Positions 1 through 11,739 of a DNA stretch of 64,000 bases are shown here, in pieces; the first letter of the stretch is position 1; the number at the start of each line of letters is the position of its first letter. A program made the position numbers and the translations under genes. Source of the DNA: Tenrec ecaudatus (taxonomy: Eukaryota; Chordata; Mammalia; Afrosoricida; Tenrecidae); contig NC_134530.1 in the NCBI RefSeq assembly GCF_050624435.1, forward strand, positions 148,466,721 to 148,530,720. The letters run 5' to 3'. A model generated the notes under the pieces. The model saw only the letters and a program-made list of their open reading frames with translations. It searched no databases and was not told the origin of the DNA.

Positions 1-97
1 TATGCAACGGGCACTGAAAGGGAGTTGCTTTGAGCCTTAAAATATGGAGCTGTGAGTAGAAATCTGTAGGCACATGTTGGAGGAACAATGTTCTAGT
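1..97. other. Unclassified edge sequence
   Basis: AT-rich sequence with no recognised gene or repeat. Confidence 0.3.
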
Positions 98-298
98 GCA
101 GTGGTTCTCAACCTTCCTAAAGCAGCAACCCTCTAATACAGTTTCTCATTTTGTGGTGACCACCACCACCCCCAACCATAAAATTGTTTTGTTGCTACTT
201 CATCACTGTAATTTTGCTACTGTTATGAATCAGGCAACCCCTGTGAAAGGTTGTTCAACCCCCAAAGGGGTCACAACCCACAAGTTCAGAACCGCTGG
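98..298. mobile_element. SPIN-type hAT MITE (non-autonomous)
   Basis: The ends are near-complementary: CAGTGGTTCTCAACC at the left and the complement of that terminus at the right. Inside are the family hallmarks 'accataaaatt', 'taattttgctactgttatgaat' and 'cccaaaggggtca'. It is short, with no transposase, so it is an internally deleted copy mobilised in trans. I do not see a clean 8-bp target duplication. Confidence 0.85.
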
Positions 299-299
299 T

Positions 300-700
300 C
301 TTGAGCAACAAGTGGGGAGCAGAGCACAAGGACCCTCCCAGCTCAGGGCATCAGCAGAGGCTGGGACATGGACTGGGGCAACAACGGGGACAGAAACTGG
401 GACAAGGGCTGGGACAGGGGCTGAGATAGGAGCTGGGACAAGGGCTGGGACAGGGACCTGGACAGGAGCTGGGTCTGGGGCAGCGACGAGGACAGGAACT
501 GGGGCTGGGGCAGCGACGAGGACAGGAGCTGGGACAAGGGTTGGGACAGGGGCTGGGACAGGGGCTGGGGCTGGAGCAGCGATGGGGACAGGAGCTGGGA
601 CATGAACTGGAACATGAGCTGGAATAGGGGCTGGGACTGGGGCTGGGACTGGGGCTGGGACAGGAGCTGGGACAAGGGCTGAGACTGGAGCAGTATCTTC
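300..700 (+). repeat. GC-rich minisatellite (GGGCTGGGACA-type)
   Basis: Roughly 30 imperfect units of 6 and 12 bases built from GGGCTG and GGGACA or GGAGCTGGGACA. Because the units are multiples of three, open frames run through on both strands and give low-complexity peptides (Thr/Gly/Ala on +, Pro/Ala/Val or Ser/Gln/Pro on -). These are not genes. The array starts right beside the SPIN MITE. Confidence 0.85.
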
Positions 701-1819
701 CAAAGAAAATTGCAAAGGAGGGCGGTAATACAAAGCCAAGTAGATATTTCCACAAAATAATGTCAGTTGCAAGCAACACAATAAGTTGTGAAAGATGATA
801 GAGTGGGTGGAAGTTGGCCAGGGACACTGATGAACTGGAAGCAGATGATGGAGACACCTATCACCTGTAAGAGTGGGGCATGGTGTGCCCCTCAAGCATA
901 AACATCAGCCCTGAGAAGATTACTGAAGGCATGCGTTACAACTGGGGGAAAGGACACTGCGAACATAGTCGAATTTAGTTAGTAAAGTATGTTACTCTCA
1001 AGGCGTAAGGTTTCATCCACCTTATTTGTTTCTATAGAATTCCTTTTTCTGGAGGTGAACAATGGGATCTGGTGATTGATTCACAATCCTGGCTGGTTAG
1101 GGCCCCAAGGGATCAAGCATCCAGTCAACCAGGCGCTGTCATGTTGACTCTGCCTCACGGCCCCTCCCGTGACATCAGAGTAGGACTGCGGTGCACACAG
1201 TCTCCACTGGCTGCTATTTTGGCCCATAACAGAGCATGCGCCTTTCTTCCAAGGTGCCTCTGGCAAACTTGAGTCTCTCGATGCTGGAGATTAGCAATCA
1301 CGCGTGTTAACTGTTGGCCCTGGCCACGCTCTCTAGATTAAGGTGCCCCTATTTTTGCCCCCACTCTCTTTACTATATTATGATTTCCCCACCAGTCTAT
1401 TTCTTTCAACGCTTTAGAAGCTGCTAGAGGGTTGCTAGGTTGTTTTTACGTCTCCTTCAAATAAGGTCAGAAATAAAAGCAACTAAACACCTCAACAACC
1501 TGAGACATTAGAGAAGTAGTGCCCAGAAAAATGGGTCAGTGGACAACAGACACCAAGAGGTAATGGATATTTGTCGTAGAATCAGGTCACTTGTGAGAAC
1601 CCATGTCAAGTCCGCAGAAAGAAACTTTGTATGTTTGCTTACAACTCCCCCAAATCTATGAATTAAACCTAAAACATGAACCCTGTAATGGAAAAGGCCA
1701 GAAGAAGGAAAGAGATTCTAAAGAACGATTTTCTGTAGAGTTTAGTTAATAAGAACAAGACACGTTTTATGGGTCAAGCCACAGTGCTAAGCTCCAGAGA
1801 CACAAATGTTAATAAGACG
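701..1819. other. No recognised feature
   Basis: Mixed-composition intergenic sequence. No gene, SINE or LINE end was recognised, and the short open frames have no coding character. Confidence 0.4.
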
Positions 1820-2012
1820 CAATCCTGGCGGGGTAGTGGTTGCACGTGGGGCTGCGGTCCTCATGGTTGGCAGTTCAAAACCACCAGCAGCTCTGCAGGA
1901 GAAAGACTGGGCTTTCCACTTCCATTAACAGTTCCAGGCTCAGAAACACACAGTGGGGTGGGAGGTCACTATGAGTCAGCATCGACTCAATGGCAGTGAA
2001 TTTGGTTTGGGT
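1820..2012 (+). mobile_element. AfroSINE (tRNA-derived SINE)
   Basis: It starts with the tRNA-like head (ctggcggggtagtggttgca), followed by the 'ggcagttcaaaaccaccagc' B-box region and a body with 'cagaaacacacagtgggg'. It closes with the tail 'tatgagtcagcatcgactcaatggcagtga'-like block split over the end. Near full length. Confidence 0.85.
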
Positions 2013-2599
2013 TTGGTGGTGTTACTAGCTTTCATTCTGATGGGCTTTCTTGGCAAGTGCTTATTCAAGGTAGGAAGGAAGGAAGAAAGGCAGGAAAATG
2101 TCAAAGGCATGCAAAATTACCTACAGTTGCCTGAGACAGAAGACTGCTAATACATACAAAACCTACACACAGACACGAGCTTCATGGTGAAGCACCATGG
2201 CCTTGTAGAGGTAGAAATGTCTCGAGTGTCAGCAAGATTCTCCACGTGGAAAGCTGCTTGTTCATTGATACAAAGGTTTTTATATGTAAGGACAATCCTG
2301 TACATTGTATTGATTGTATTGGAGAGAGTAGCTATTTGATATTTCAATGACCGAAATATTAGAGTATAGAAAACTCTTCCCTTGTGCACCATCTCCATGA
2401 AACTGTTACAATTCCTTATATTCAAGAGAACATGTGTTAATTGGCAAATGCTTGCCTTGTGTGTTTTTGTGTGTGTGTGTGTGTGTCACATATTCTAGAA
2501 CCCTTCTAGAGGACAGAGCCAATACCAATAAATTCAAGGCTTTGAGGTTAGCCATCCGATGAATTTTAACCTGATAGGAAAAAAAACCAACGTGTGTTT
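2013..2599. other. No recognised feature except a (GT)n microsatellite
   Basis: Intergenic. A short GT-rich microsatellite lies at about 2461-2487. Nothing else was recognised. Confidence 0.4.
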
Positions 2600-2852
2600 A
2601 CTGCGTAGATTCTGACTCCAGGTAACTCCATGAGATGCAGAATAGAGGAGCCCTCAGAAGGTTTTCCAGGCAATGGGTTTGGGTTTTTGGTTTTTGTTGT
2701 TGTTCGTCTGTTTGTCTTTTGCTATGGTTTTAGTGGTACAGAAGCAGAACACCAGGCCTGTCTCCTCTGACTCCATTGTGTGAGTTTGAACCACCAACCT
2801 TTAGGTTAGTAGTCCAACACAAACTGTTTGTGCCACATAGGGACCTAAAAGG
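2600..2852 (-). mobile_element. Old AfroSINE-like copy
   Basis: Reads as the reverse complement of the tRNA-SINE: 'gattctgactccaggtaac' at the tail end, then 'agcagaacaccaggcctgtctcc' and 'gaaccaccaacctttaggttagtagtc'. The head is 'tttgtgccacatagggacc'. Part of the centre is replaced by T/G-rich sequence. More diverged than the other copies. Confidence 0.65.
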
Positions 2853-3254
2853 GGAGGGAAGGGACAGAATGAAAGACAGATGAGCCCACTTCCCTTCATC
2901 TTATTCTTCAGAAATGATCCCTTCGTCCCAGCCAGGTCTCCTGCAATCCTGGAGAAGCTAGCCCAGCCTGTCTTCCTGCCCAGCCCTCACCAGAGCCTGC
3001 CATCATCACCGTCTGTCTCTTGTTCTTCATTGTATCTCTTTCCCTAAAATCACGTAGCATTTCTACCTGGAACCCACAAGAACATAAGGTTTGATGACAA
3101 CATTTTACCTAATGGCAAATAATTAGAAAAGAGCTTCCAAATTACATATGATACCTGAAATCTTCTCCACGCTGGAATGAAAAAAAATCCTTCAATAATG
3201 AGTTGGATACAAATGATTCATCTAGACACATATACAGAAGGTATAATTATCGTT
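2853..3254. other. No recognised feature
   Basis: Intergenic sequence without recognisable genes or repeats. Confidence 0.35.
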
Positions 3255-3435
3255 TTCTCACTACCATCTAGTCGATTCCAAATCATAGCAACATAATCAG
3301 AAGACTAGAACTGCCGCTACAGGTTTCCAAGACTGTAAACCTCCGTGGGCGTAGAAAGCCTCATCTTTCTCCCTTCGAGCAGCAGGAGGTGAGCAGTCTA
3401 CGCTGCAGCCCACGACACTGCCAGGGCGCCTTAGA
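3255..3435 (-). mobile_element. AfroSINE
   Basis: Reverse-complement tail 'ctaccatctagtcgattcc', body 'agaactgccgctacaggttt' and 'tagaaagcctcatctttctcc', ending near the tRNA-like head 'ctgccagggc'. Confidence 0.8.
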
Positions 3436-3576
3436 AAATAGAATCAATCTTGTAAGTATTTTCTTTGAAAGGAAAGGCTAGGTTAGCTAAGGAGATTGGT
3501 GTTTTTAGCATTAAAACCTATTAAAGGTGGATGTGAAAGGTGAACCGGCAGTAATGAGCAAAACTGGTCTAACAAA

Positions 3577-3716
3577 TCAAACCAAACCCAATTCACTGCC
3601 GTTGAGCCAATGCCTACTCATAGCAACCCAATAGGACAGAGTAGAACTGCCCCTGTGAGTTTCCGAAACCGGAACTTTTGAGGGGAATAGAAAGCCCTGT
3701 CTGTCTTTCTCCCAAA
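3577..3716 (-). mobile_element. AfroSINE, 5'-truncated
   Basis: Tail 'ccaattcactgccgttgag' followed by 'cataggacagagtagaactg'-type body up to 'ctttctccc'. The tRNA-like head is missing. Confidence 0.75.
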
Positions 3717-6700
3717 CTGAACTATAGGATTCTCACAAGTAAGTCATCGAGAAGGAATTTTACAATAAATATGAACTAGCCTCCCAAAGGCTGTCGGAAA
3801 AAGATATTATTCTAAATAGGCACGAAGGGCTCAGCATGGTCGTTGTGGCCGTTAAGCAGTGTCACCAAGCCAACAGAGGTGGCATAGAGAATGCTATGAG
3901 GTGGCCAGCTTGTCTTCAGATTTGGTTTTTAACCCTTTAAAAAGGGGGCGTCCCCCTCTGCTCATGCATCAAAGAAGCCAGCAGTCCAATTTTACTTGAA
4001 ACAAAGAACTTGGAAGGCTCAGATATTCTCAGAGGATACATAGAGGCTGCAACCTTATTACACAAATTCCAGCAAAACAGAGCTCTCCCCAGAGGGTAAT
4101 AGTAGCCTGAAGCTCTCTGCTGTGATAACAGGAAGACAGAGCTTTTCCCGGGGAAAGCATAAACATAGAGATTACTTGTATTTGAATGGAATCGTCATAC
4201 AATGGAAGTGAATTTTTATTACCTTGGTTCTTTTATGCCTGTCTATAAAAAAAAGTGTGATACAGCCTTAGAAAAAAAATTACTATTACCCTTTGTGCCC
4301 CAAGCTTTTGATTTTAAGCTCCCACATGGCTTCTGTAAAGTGTTCTCTCCTAAATGTGCTCTTGTCCATTTCACTGAACACCTGTGTTAATCAAATGCTC
4401 CGGAAATGACAATATAGCTTTAGATGGCAATGAACTAAACAGTGGACATATTTCTGCTGTACGTCAGGGGTAGGAAAATGAAGATTTTTTCTTTTAATAA
4501 ACTTTTAATTTTGGAATAGTTGAGGCTTACAATGGGGAGACGTATGTCCTAAAGCATAAAGTGGGAGAAAGGCAAAGCTTTCTACTCCCATAAAGCATGA
4601 CAGTGTTTGAGATGGACAGGGGCAGTCTCACCGCGTCCTGCAGGATCACTGTGAGGCAGTGAGGGAAAGCACGGTGATGTAGAGTCCCTGACCCGTCGCC
4701 CAGTTTCCCCTCTGTGACATCTTAGAACACGGCACATTTGTCGAAATGAAGACATTAACATCGGCGAACCACTAGTTAATAAACTCCTGTCTTTAGAGGG
4801 GTTTCTCCAGCAAGCTCTTCTTTCTGATTCAGGATCCAATTTAGTGTACCGCAAGACATTTCATTCTCTCTCCACCGTGCACGTTCTCCTTGTTTTACGT
4901 GGCGTTGGCAGTGGAATACTGGTCAGGTGTTTTGCAGATAGTCCCTCAGTTTGGGATGGCCTGATGTTCTCATGGTTAGGCTGGGGTGATGGGGGTTAAG
5001 AATGACAGTCACAGAGGTGAAATGTCCTGATAGCCACAAGTCATTGCTGCTTGATGTTAGCCTTCATCACATCGTTAGGTAGTATTTGCCAGGTTTCGCC
5101 ACTGTAAAGTTACTCTCCCACCCCCTTTTATGCTCTATTCTTTGAAGGCACGTCAGTAAGTGCGGTCCATATTCAAGGAGAGGAGAAGAGGTTGGGGTAG
5201 TTTAGTAGTTTGGTTTTTAAAATATCTTATATGCACAAATGTGAATAAACCTCTGCCTTTCCCTCAAATTCAGTTGAGTAGATTTTCTGGATGCCATGAA
5301 GAAGTGTTTTGGAGATTTAGAGAGCAACCATCCTAAACCCTGGAAGAAGCTACGGGTCTTATGGAAGGTATGGCCCTTAATCCTTGTAATGATTATAGAT
5401 ACAAAGAGATGGTTATCTTTCCCTTCCCTGAGTTGTTATTAAAATGATTGCTTATTTTTCTAAGCTCTTTTCAAAGTCTGATGAAATCCCTGGGTGATTT
5501 TCTTGTGAGACAATACATGCAACAATGCAAATTGTACACAAGCTAAAAATTCTTCTCCATATAATTGTCCTCTGGGGTCACACAATGTTTAAATGCTCTT
5601 TGCCAAGAACGCTGTTTGTCTGCAGAATCATAAATTCACAAATGAATTACTCTCTTCAATGATCATGTATTCCTATTTTCTCAAAGGCATCTGATTTACT
5701 AAATAACAAGTGCAAGGGCATTCCAATATACTATTTTCATTAGAATGCCTAGTGCCATCGTACTTTTAATGGTTTTATTTTCAATTACTGGGCTTTTGTC
5801 CCTCATTCTACAGGCTTTTCTTAACCTCATAACCATATTTTAGTTGGCACAATTTACATAGCAGGAGGCAAACTGAAACTGTGTTCTTTCCAATTTAAAG
5901 GAATTATGTGACTGTCTTACAAATCTATAATTAAGGTCTTAAATTAGTTACATTTTACTAATTCTGTGGGTTACATCTTTCTTTGTCTTGGTCAAATGAT
6001 GTCATCCTAAAAACAGTGGTAAGAGTCAGACATGCATATAATCATGGACAATAATTTCTCCTCGGGCTTTTAATGTTTTATGCACGATTTGCTCACCTAG
6101 GTATCCCTTCTTTCTTTCCTGTCTTTCTTCTTTCAAGATTCGCTGCTACCCCAAGGCAAAGTTCTAGCTGCTCTGTGGGTGCTCTAAAAGGAGCTGGCTT
6201 GTTAGTAAAGAAACTCAAATGGAATGTATGAAAAAAATGTATCCTAATATATGGTAGAAACCATTAAGTGGCAAATTAAGGTGCAAATAAAATGCATCAG
6301 AAATAGAAATCAAGTAGGAGCCTCAAAAGACTTTTTCAACAAGGAAATGACAAGTCTGGAGACATGCTTTAGAAAACTTAATTCAGTAGCCCTGCCCTGG
6401 ATGAACTGTGTTAGAAGAAAAGAAGCGAAGAAGCATGAAGAGGGGAGAGTCAAGGGGCAAAGAGAAGAATAGGAAACTGTTAACATGAAGGAGGGAGTGT
6501 GAGTGAAGGTATGGATAGGAGAAAGAGTGGCAGATTTAGGTGCAAGAAACACGGCAAAAGTGAAACGACTAGGCCATGGCTTCTAATTTAATATGAAGAC
6601 TAAGGGATGGGAAAGAATCAAATGAAGCTCCCCACCCCAAGATTCTGTGACAAGAATCTACAAAGAGCATTTTCTATTTTTATTTTGCCTTTTGCTCAAA

Positions 6701-7144
6701 CAATTCTTTACAATGTATTCTACATGCACCCAAAGGTAGCCCACGACATTGGAAAGTTTCCATATGGTTATATTTCTCTAATGATTCACTCATTGTAGCA
6801 GCCTCTATTCCCTTCTGGAATAAGTTGCAGTATAAATAAATGAATATGCATTCATTATGCTTGATTATATAATTGTGCTTCCATTTCAGCAAACGTTTCA
6901 AGGTAGTAATGGTAATGGCTTCTGTTCAGAACTAAAATCTGGGTTTTTTTAAAGTATATAGTTTGAACTTCATTGTGTATATATTCATTGTCTAATGTTA
7001 ATAAAATGTTTAGCAATTAGTAATAGCTTTTTACAGAAAATGCTTTCTCATTTTAATTTTGGATCAGGTGAATTAATAATTATCTTGACTTATTTTAAAT
7101 GAGCATTAATGGTATTTTACAGTAACCAAATTATGGTTAGTGCT
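3717..7144. other. Repeat-poor intergenic stretch
   Basis: About 3.4 kb in which I recognise no SINE, L1, RTE or SPIN sequence and no credible exon. The open frames are short, lack recognised domains and do not chain by splice sites. It may be unique sequence or decayed ancient repeats. Confidence 0.4.
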
Positions 7145-7219
7145 GGGGGGGCTTAAAAAACATGGGAAAATGGCAAGAAAAGAGAGTGGATTTTTTCCAC
7201 CAACTTTTTGAAGCTCCCT
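7145..7219. mobile_element. Palindromic MITE-like element (~75 bp)
   Basis: Inverted-repeat termini: 'ggggggcttaaaaaacatgg' at the left and the complement 'ctttttgaagctccct' at the right. Same family as the copies near 10.4, 19.8, 35.6, 35.7 and 44.4 kb. There is no coding capacity. Confidence 0.6.
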
Positions 7220-7309
7220 TATATTTGGATCTTCAGACTCAGTTGCTTCTCATTTCTGTGTTAATATTGTATGAAATTTTAGACTAATAACTATAACAAC
7301 AAAATAATT

Positions 7310-7497
7310 ACAACGGATACTTAATGAGCATCTGTTATGTTTCAAGTCTGGTTTACTTGCCTTATGTACAATCCTCAAATTATGCTTTGATGTAGGTATT
7401 ACTGGAATTGTATGTTACAGATATGACACAGAGAGGTTAAGTGATATTCACAAGGTCACACAGCCAGTAACTATGTGAAACAGAATATGATCCCCTA
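7310..7497 (-). mobile_element. MIR-family SINE
   Basis: Antisense MIR hallmarks: 'gacacagagaggttaagtga' followed by 'caaggtcacacagccagtaa'. Upstream is a diverged 'cttatgtacaatcctcaaatt' segment. An ancient mammal-wide element. Confidence 0.75.
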
Positions 7498-8489
7498 GTT
7501 TGTTTGCAGCATCTTCAACCACTTCCTCCATGTTTAAAACAGTCCGGTTAGTTTTGCCTTATACTTCATAGGGTACATCTTTCTGGCGCATGCTTTACCT
7601 CAAATTTTCATGAAGTTGGGTTTATTTTCATTTTTAAAAGGGAGCAAGAAGTTGTTGTTGGCATTCTCAGAAGGCTTAATCACCAAGAGTCTGCCAAAAT
7701 GTAAGTCTCTACACACCAACACAGCTTCGGTAATATTAACATGCTCACTTCCTATAGCTAGCTGTGGAAAAGAAGAGTGGTTTATTTGGATTTGAACTGT
7801 ATGCAGGAGAGACAGGGAACAAAAATGAAGCTAAGTTGATTTGCGGGCAATAAAGCATGTGTAGGAATTAGAGAGTTTCATGACAAGAAAGTGGAATTTG
7901 GGGAGTGATCAGAGCCCATTGTTTAGAACTCGGGACTGGAGGGTCAGCAGAAGCTGCTTTGCAGAAGAAATTGGTATAAGTAAAGGTTTTCCTGCATGAA
8001 ATGTTGACAGCTATCCTCATGAACTCATAGGAGAAACATAAATATTTTATTTAATCCAAAAATATGAAGAGACTAAATTATTTCTGAAGAGATTGAAGCC
8101 TGGAAGTGCATTTCATCAGGAACTCATTCTCCAGATGCCTTTATGGGAAATATCTTCATAGATCACATATGCTGAAAAGACTGCAGACCCTATCTCAAAA
8201 ATTCATCACGCGAATGGGCTCCGGATCACGGGCTTGTCTTCCTCCGTGCGGTTGACTGCCTCTGTGTGCTTTGCTGAGTTTGGTGAGTGAAACCCAGCAA
8301 CACAGCTTACCTTTTTGGATCTCAGGCAGTATTACGGAACCTAAAGACAAGATGATTTTCACAAAGGAATAGCATAAGATATAAAATTTTCAATCTGGCT
8401 TTTCATTCCTTTAAGGTACTCCTCTATATTAAATTGAATATGACTGACACTTCGTCTTCGTCTGTTCCCCCAAACTGAAGAGCGTGATG
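7498..8489. other. No recognised feature
   Basis: Intergenic sequence without recognised genes or repeats. Confidence 0.35.
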
Positions 8490-8730
8490 ATTAAGAAATT
8501 GTGAGGTGCTGTCGAGTCGGCTTCCACTCATAGGGACCCACGGACCCCAAACAAAAGACAAGCCTGTCCAGCACCATCTTCACAATTGTTACATTTGAGC
8601 CCTCGTGGCAGCCACTGTGTCAACCCGTCTTGTTGATGGGCTCCTTCCTTGTCTCCTGGCCCTCTGCTTTCCCCACACGATGCCTTTTCCAGGGACTGGC
8701 CGCTCCTGATAGCATGTCCAAAACAACCAA
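8490..8730 (-). mobile_element. RTE-clade LINE, 3' end fragment
   Basis: Reverse complement of the RTE 3' end seen at 29.9-30.3 kb: 'ggtgctgtcgagtcggcttc', 'cagcaccatcttcacaattg', 'ggcagccactgtgtcaaccc' and 'ccagggactggccgctcctg'. 5'-truncated. Confidence 0.75.
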
Positions 8731-9000
8731 ACAACTTCCCGTGCAAATGGCCTTTCACGAAACGAGCTCACATAGCTATACCTATAGCTGGACAAAAAAT
8801 AAGTTGTCTGGCCTTTTCAGTCAGAATTGAAGAAAGTTAAGCAGAGACACGAACCGTGGCTTGTGCCATTTCTCGTCTCCATCGGTTGTTCTTAGATGCT
8901 TCTAATAGTCTGGAGTTTTGAGCCGAGGTTGCGCTATTTTGGAGGCAGGAGATTCTCCGTCTGAAGCTGCTGAAGCCATTTAACCACAAGATGAGCGTAC
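8731..9000. other. Unclassified intergenic sequence
   Basis: No recognised feature. The upstream RTE fragment may continue here in decayed form. Confidence 0.3.
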
Positions 9001-9265
9001 GGGCCTGAATGGTGTCCTTCCAAAATTCATGTCCACCTGGAAACGCATTTGGAAGTAGGATTTTTATAGATGCTATTAGTTATGATGAGGTCTTACTGGG
9101 TTAGGGTGGATCCTAATCCAATGACTGATGTACTTTTAATAAAAGAAAATAGACACACAAATAAGCAAGAAGGCCGTGTGCAGACAGACATGGAGGTTGG
9201 AGTGACACACTCCAAGCAAAGATTGCCAACCACGGCCAGGAGCCAGGATGAGGCAAGGAAATGTC
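9001..9265 (+). repeat. Old mammal-wide interspersed repeat, left part
   Basis: Begins 'gaatggtgtccttccaaaat', as in a common old mammalian repeat class that I cannot assign securely. Its right part appears to resume after the SPIN insertion next to it. A second copy of the class, also interrupted by SPIN, lies near 60.8-61.3 kb. Confidence 0.45.
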
Positions 9266-9273
9266 TTCCAACG

Positions 9274-9780
9274 CAGTGGTTCTCAACCTTCCTGATGCCG
9301 CGACCCTTTAATACAGTTCCTCATGTAGTGGTGACCCCCAACCATCGAATTATTTTCATCGTTACTTCATAACTGCAATTTTGCTACTGTTTGAACTGTA
9401 ATGTAAATATCTGATATGTAAGATGTATTTTCATTGTTACAAATTGAACTTAATTAAAGCACAGTGATTAATCACAAACCAATATGTAATTCTCTATTGC
9501 GAAATATTTATTTCTAATGACAAATAAATGAAATGTTGTCTTGAAGCATGGTGTAGCATGGGTAACAGTCTTCACACCGGGTACCCTTATGTGGGTGTAT
9601 CTGCTTGTGGACGGACCCACCTGGAGACAGATAGAGGAGCGGTGACTCTCTGGGTTCCTAAGACCATCAGAAATATGATATGTATTTTCCGATGGTCTTA
9701 GGAAACCCCCCTGTGAAAGGGTCGTTTGACACCACCCCCTTCCCCCCATGGGGTCGCGACCCACCAGTTGAGAACCACTG
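9274..9780. mobile_element. SPIN-type hAT transposon, long non-autonomous copy
   Basis: About 507 bp from CAGTGGTTCTCAACC to its complement GGTTGAGAACCACTG. It keeps interior absent from the ~190-bp copies, including 'gtaaatatctgatatgtaag' and 'cacagtgattaatcacaaac'. No transposase frame is present. SPIN elements are known from work on horizontal transfer among tetrapods, and tenrec is one of the hosts. Confidence 0.85.
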
Positions 9781-9930
9781 CTAGAGTCTCCAGCAAGAAC
9801 GTGCTCTGTGGATACGGTAATAGCTTGTTCCACTGTTAGTGCCCAGAACTGCAGGAGAGCATGTGTCCATTGGTTTAAGCTGCCCGGATTGTGGTACTTT
9901 GTTATAGTGACCCTAAGGCGCTCGGACAGT
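9781..9930 (+). repeat. Old interspersed repeat, right part
   Basis: Contains 'ttggtttaagctgcccggat' and 'gtggtactttgttatagtga', the 3' end of the repeat class whose left part precedes the SPIN copy. Consistent with one older repeat split by SPIN. Confidence 0.45.
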
Positions 9931-10441
9931 AAAACCTGGAAAAGCCAGAACCTGTGCAAGGCAGAAACCTGTCTGAGAAAGGAAGGCATAGTCTGTCCAC
10001 TAAGAGAGGAGGAGAGAAAAACGGTAAAAATGCACCCCCTTTAAAGATGTGCAAAAGCAAATGTGTCGCTTTGATGACTACGGTGCGCCTGACCCACTTG
10101 TATGTGTCTGTCTGTCTATTGCATTGCCCGTGCAGACAAGCTGTGCCTCAAACGCGCAGGCAGCCATTAGGCTGCCCGGAATGAGACACACACTTGCTTG
10201 GATCAAGCTCGGCTCAAGCTTGAGCAGCTAACCTTATCTATGAAGTGGCCGTAATGACGCCTTTCTTGCTCCATTTGGAGAGGATTCGTTGGGACAATTG
10301 TCTGTGCTCCAGAATATCCCTTACACGTGAACAGACATCATTGTTAGTTGCCACGAGTTGATTCCAACTCTTTCCTACATTTTCTTTATAAGAAGATATT
10401 TTAATTTGTATCTGTCATGGTGCCTGGCATCTCAGTAAGCA
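9931..10441. other. No recognised feature
   Basis: Intergenic. Only a short SINE- or RTE-tail-like piece ('gttgccacgagttgattcc', about 10346-10366) was noticed. Confidence 0.35.
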
Positions 10442-10519
10442 CAGGGGCACTTCAAAAAGTTCATGACAAAAATGGAAGGAAGCGATCGGAGAATTGTTTC
10501 ATGAACTTTTGAAGCCTCT
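10442..10519. mobile_element. Palindromic MITE-like element
   Basis: Left end 'ggggcacttcaaaaagttca', right end complementary ('tgaacttttgaagcctctc'). Same family as the copy at 44.4 kb. Confidence 0.65.
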
Positions 10520-10539
10520 CATATATATTGGATCCACAC

Positions 10540-10682
10540 AGGCTCCCACACAAGGTTTGGGAGTTGGAGTCCATGGTCTGACTCTTACTAGATATGAGAG
10601 CTGAGTGAGTGATTTCACTGTTCTGTGCTTCAGTTTTATCATCTATAAACCAGAGGGAGTAGCAGCATGTACCTTGCAAAGT
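10540..10682 (+). mobile_element. MIR-family SINE
   Basis: Sense-strand MIR pattern: 'gtctgactcttactagatat' (tRNA-derived part leading into the core), then 'tgtgcttcagttttatcatc' and 'agtaccttgcaaagttg'-like downstream sequence. Confidence 0.65.
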
Positions 10683-10684
10683 TG

Positions 10685-10975
10685 TTTCTGTTGTTGGTAG
10701 GTACCAGAGAGTCAGTTCTGACTCACGGAAACCCTGTGGACAACAGAGGGAAAGGCTGCCCAGTCCTGGGTCACCCTCACGATTGCCATTATTTTTGAGC
10801 ACCTTGTCTCTTTCCCCATGTCCTTCCACTCCACCAAGCATGGTGTCCTTTTCTGTAGACAGGTCTCTCCTGGTAACATGACCAAACTACATGATATGGA
10901 ACCTAGCCGTCTTCACTTCTGAGAAATATTCTGACTGCACTTGTTCCGAGATAAATCTGTTTGTTCCTTGGGAAA
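10685..10975 (-). mobile_element. RTE-clade LINE, 3' end fragment
   Basis: Antisense RTE 3' end: 'ttggtaggtaccagagagtc', 'cggaaaccctgtggacaaca', 'tgcccagtcctgggtcaccc', and 'gataaatctgtttgttcctt', which is antisense to the RTE stretch coding for acaaatcTgt..ctTgg. Degenerate. Confidence 0.7.
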
Positions 10976-11739
10976 TCCATGCTACTTTCAATATTCTTCA
11001 CGAGCACCACAATTCAAACATCGATTCTAGTTAAGGTTATAGTAAGAGTTGACAGAGTTAACACACACGAAGCACTTAAAAGCAGTGTCTGGAACACTGT
11101 AATTCTCAGTAAAGATTATGCAAAGAGGAAGAAGTCCTCACTTCAAAAAAAACATACTAGTCCGCTCTTACAATCTTAGTATCAGACATTTTGCATTTAT
11201 TACAATAGTGAAAGATCTACTATTTATTTTGCAAGACACTAACTCTGATGGTTAAGGTTATGAGTCAATTTAGCTAAGCAATGATTCTTAGTGGCTTGGC
11301 AATTATGTAATTTGGCAGTTATGCAATGATGTAATTTGGCAGAAATGTAATACTATGATTTGGCAGTAATATAATTATGTAGTCATTCTCGATTGTATGA
11401 TCTGATGTGTCAGCCTTTTTTAAAAAAAAATGCTGGTTTTTGCTTAAGGAGTGGATGTACTTCTCTACTTAAGAAGGGTTTAGAAGAAATCAGATATAAC
11501 ATATCCATTAATTTTCTATAAAGGTTTATTGGTTGTGACATCACAGGCGCTTGGGAATACGCAGTGTCTGTTCTCATAGACCCTATCATCTAAGGGGAGA
11601 GAGAGAGATTCATCACATAAGCACACAAACATGTAATCAATGACAAACAATGAGCAACAGGTACTGAGAGAAAGAACTACTTCTGTGACTGGCACTCTCA
11701 GACAGAGAAGAGGAGAAAGATGTAGCAAGGTAAGATAGA
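10976..11739. other. Mostly unclassified; possible old repeat piece
   Basis: Around 11230-11400 there is a 'tgatggttaaggttatgagtcaattt' type start, split here only to note that it resembles the 5' ends of the old repeat family at 14.3 and 28.0 kb. It is followed by a short run of 'atgtaatttggca' repeats. Otherwise nothing was recognised. Confidence 0.35.

Noticed and set aside
96..895. Overlapping 136-221 codon frames with repetitive peptides
   Set aside because: They are translations of a minisatellite whose unit is a multiple of three. All readings are low complexity.
1820..2012. Functional tRNA genes at the many tRNA-like heads
   Set aside because: The A/B-box-like heads are followed by the constant SINE body and occur about 25 times. 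They are SINEs.
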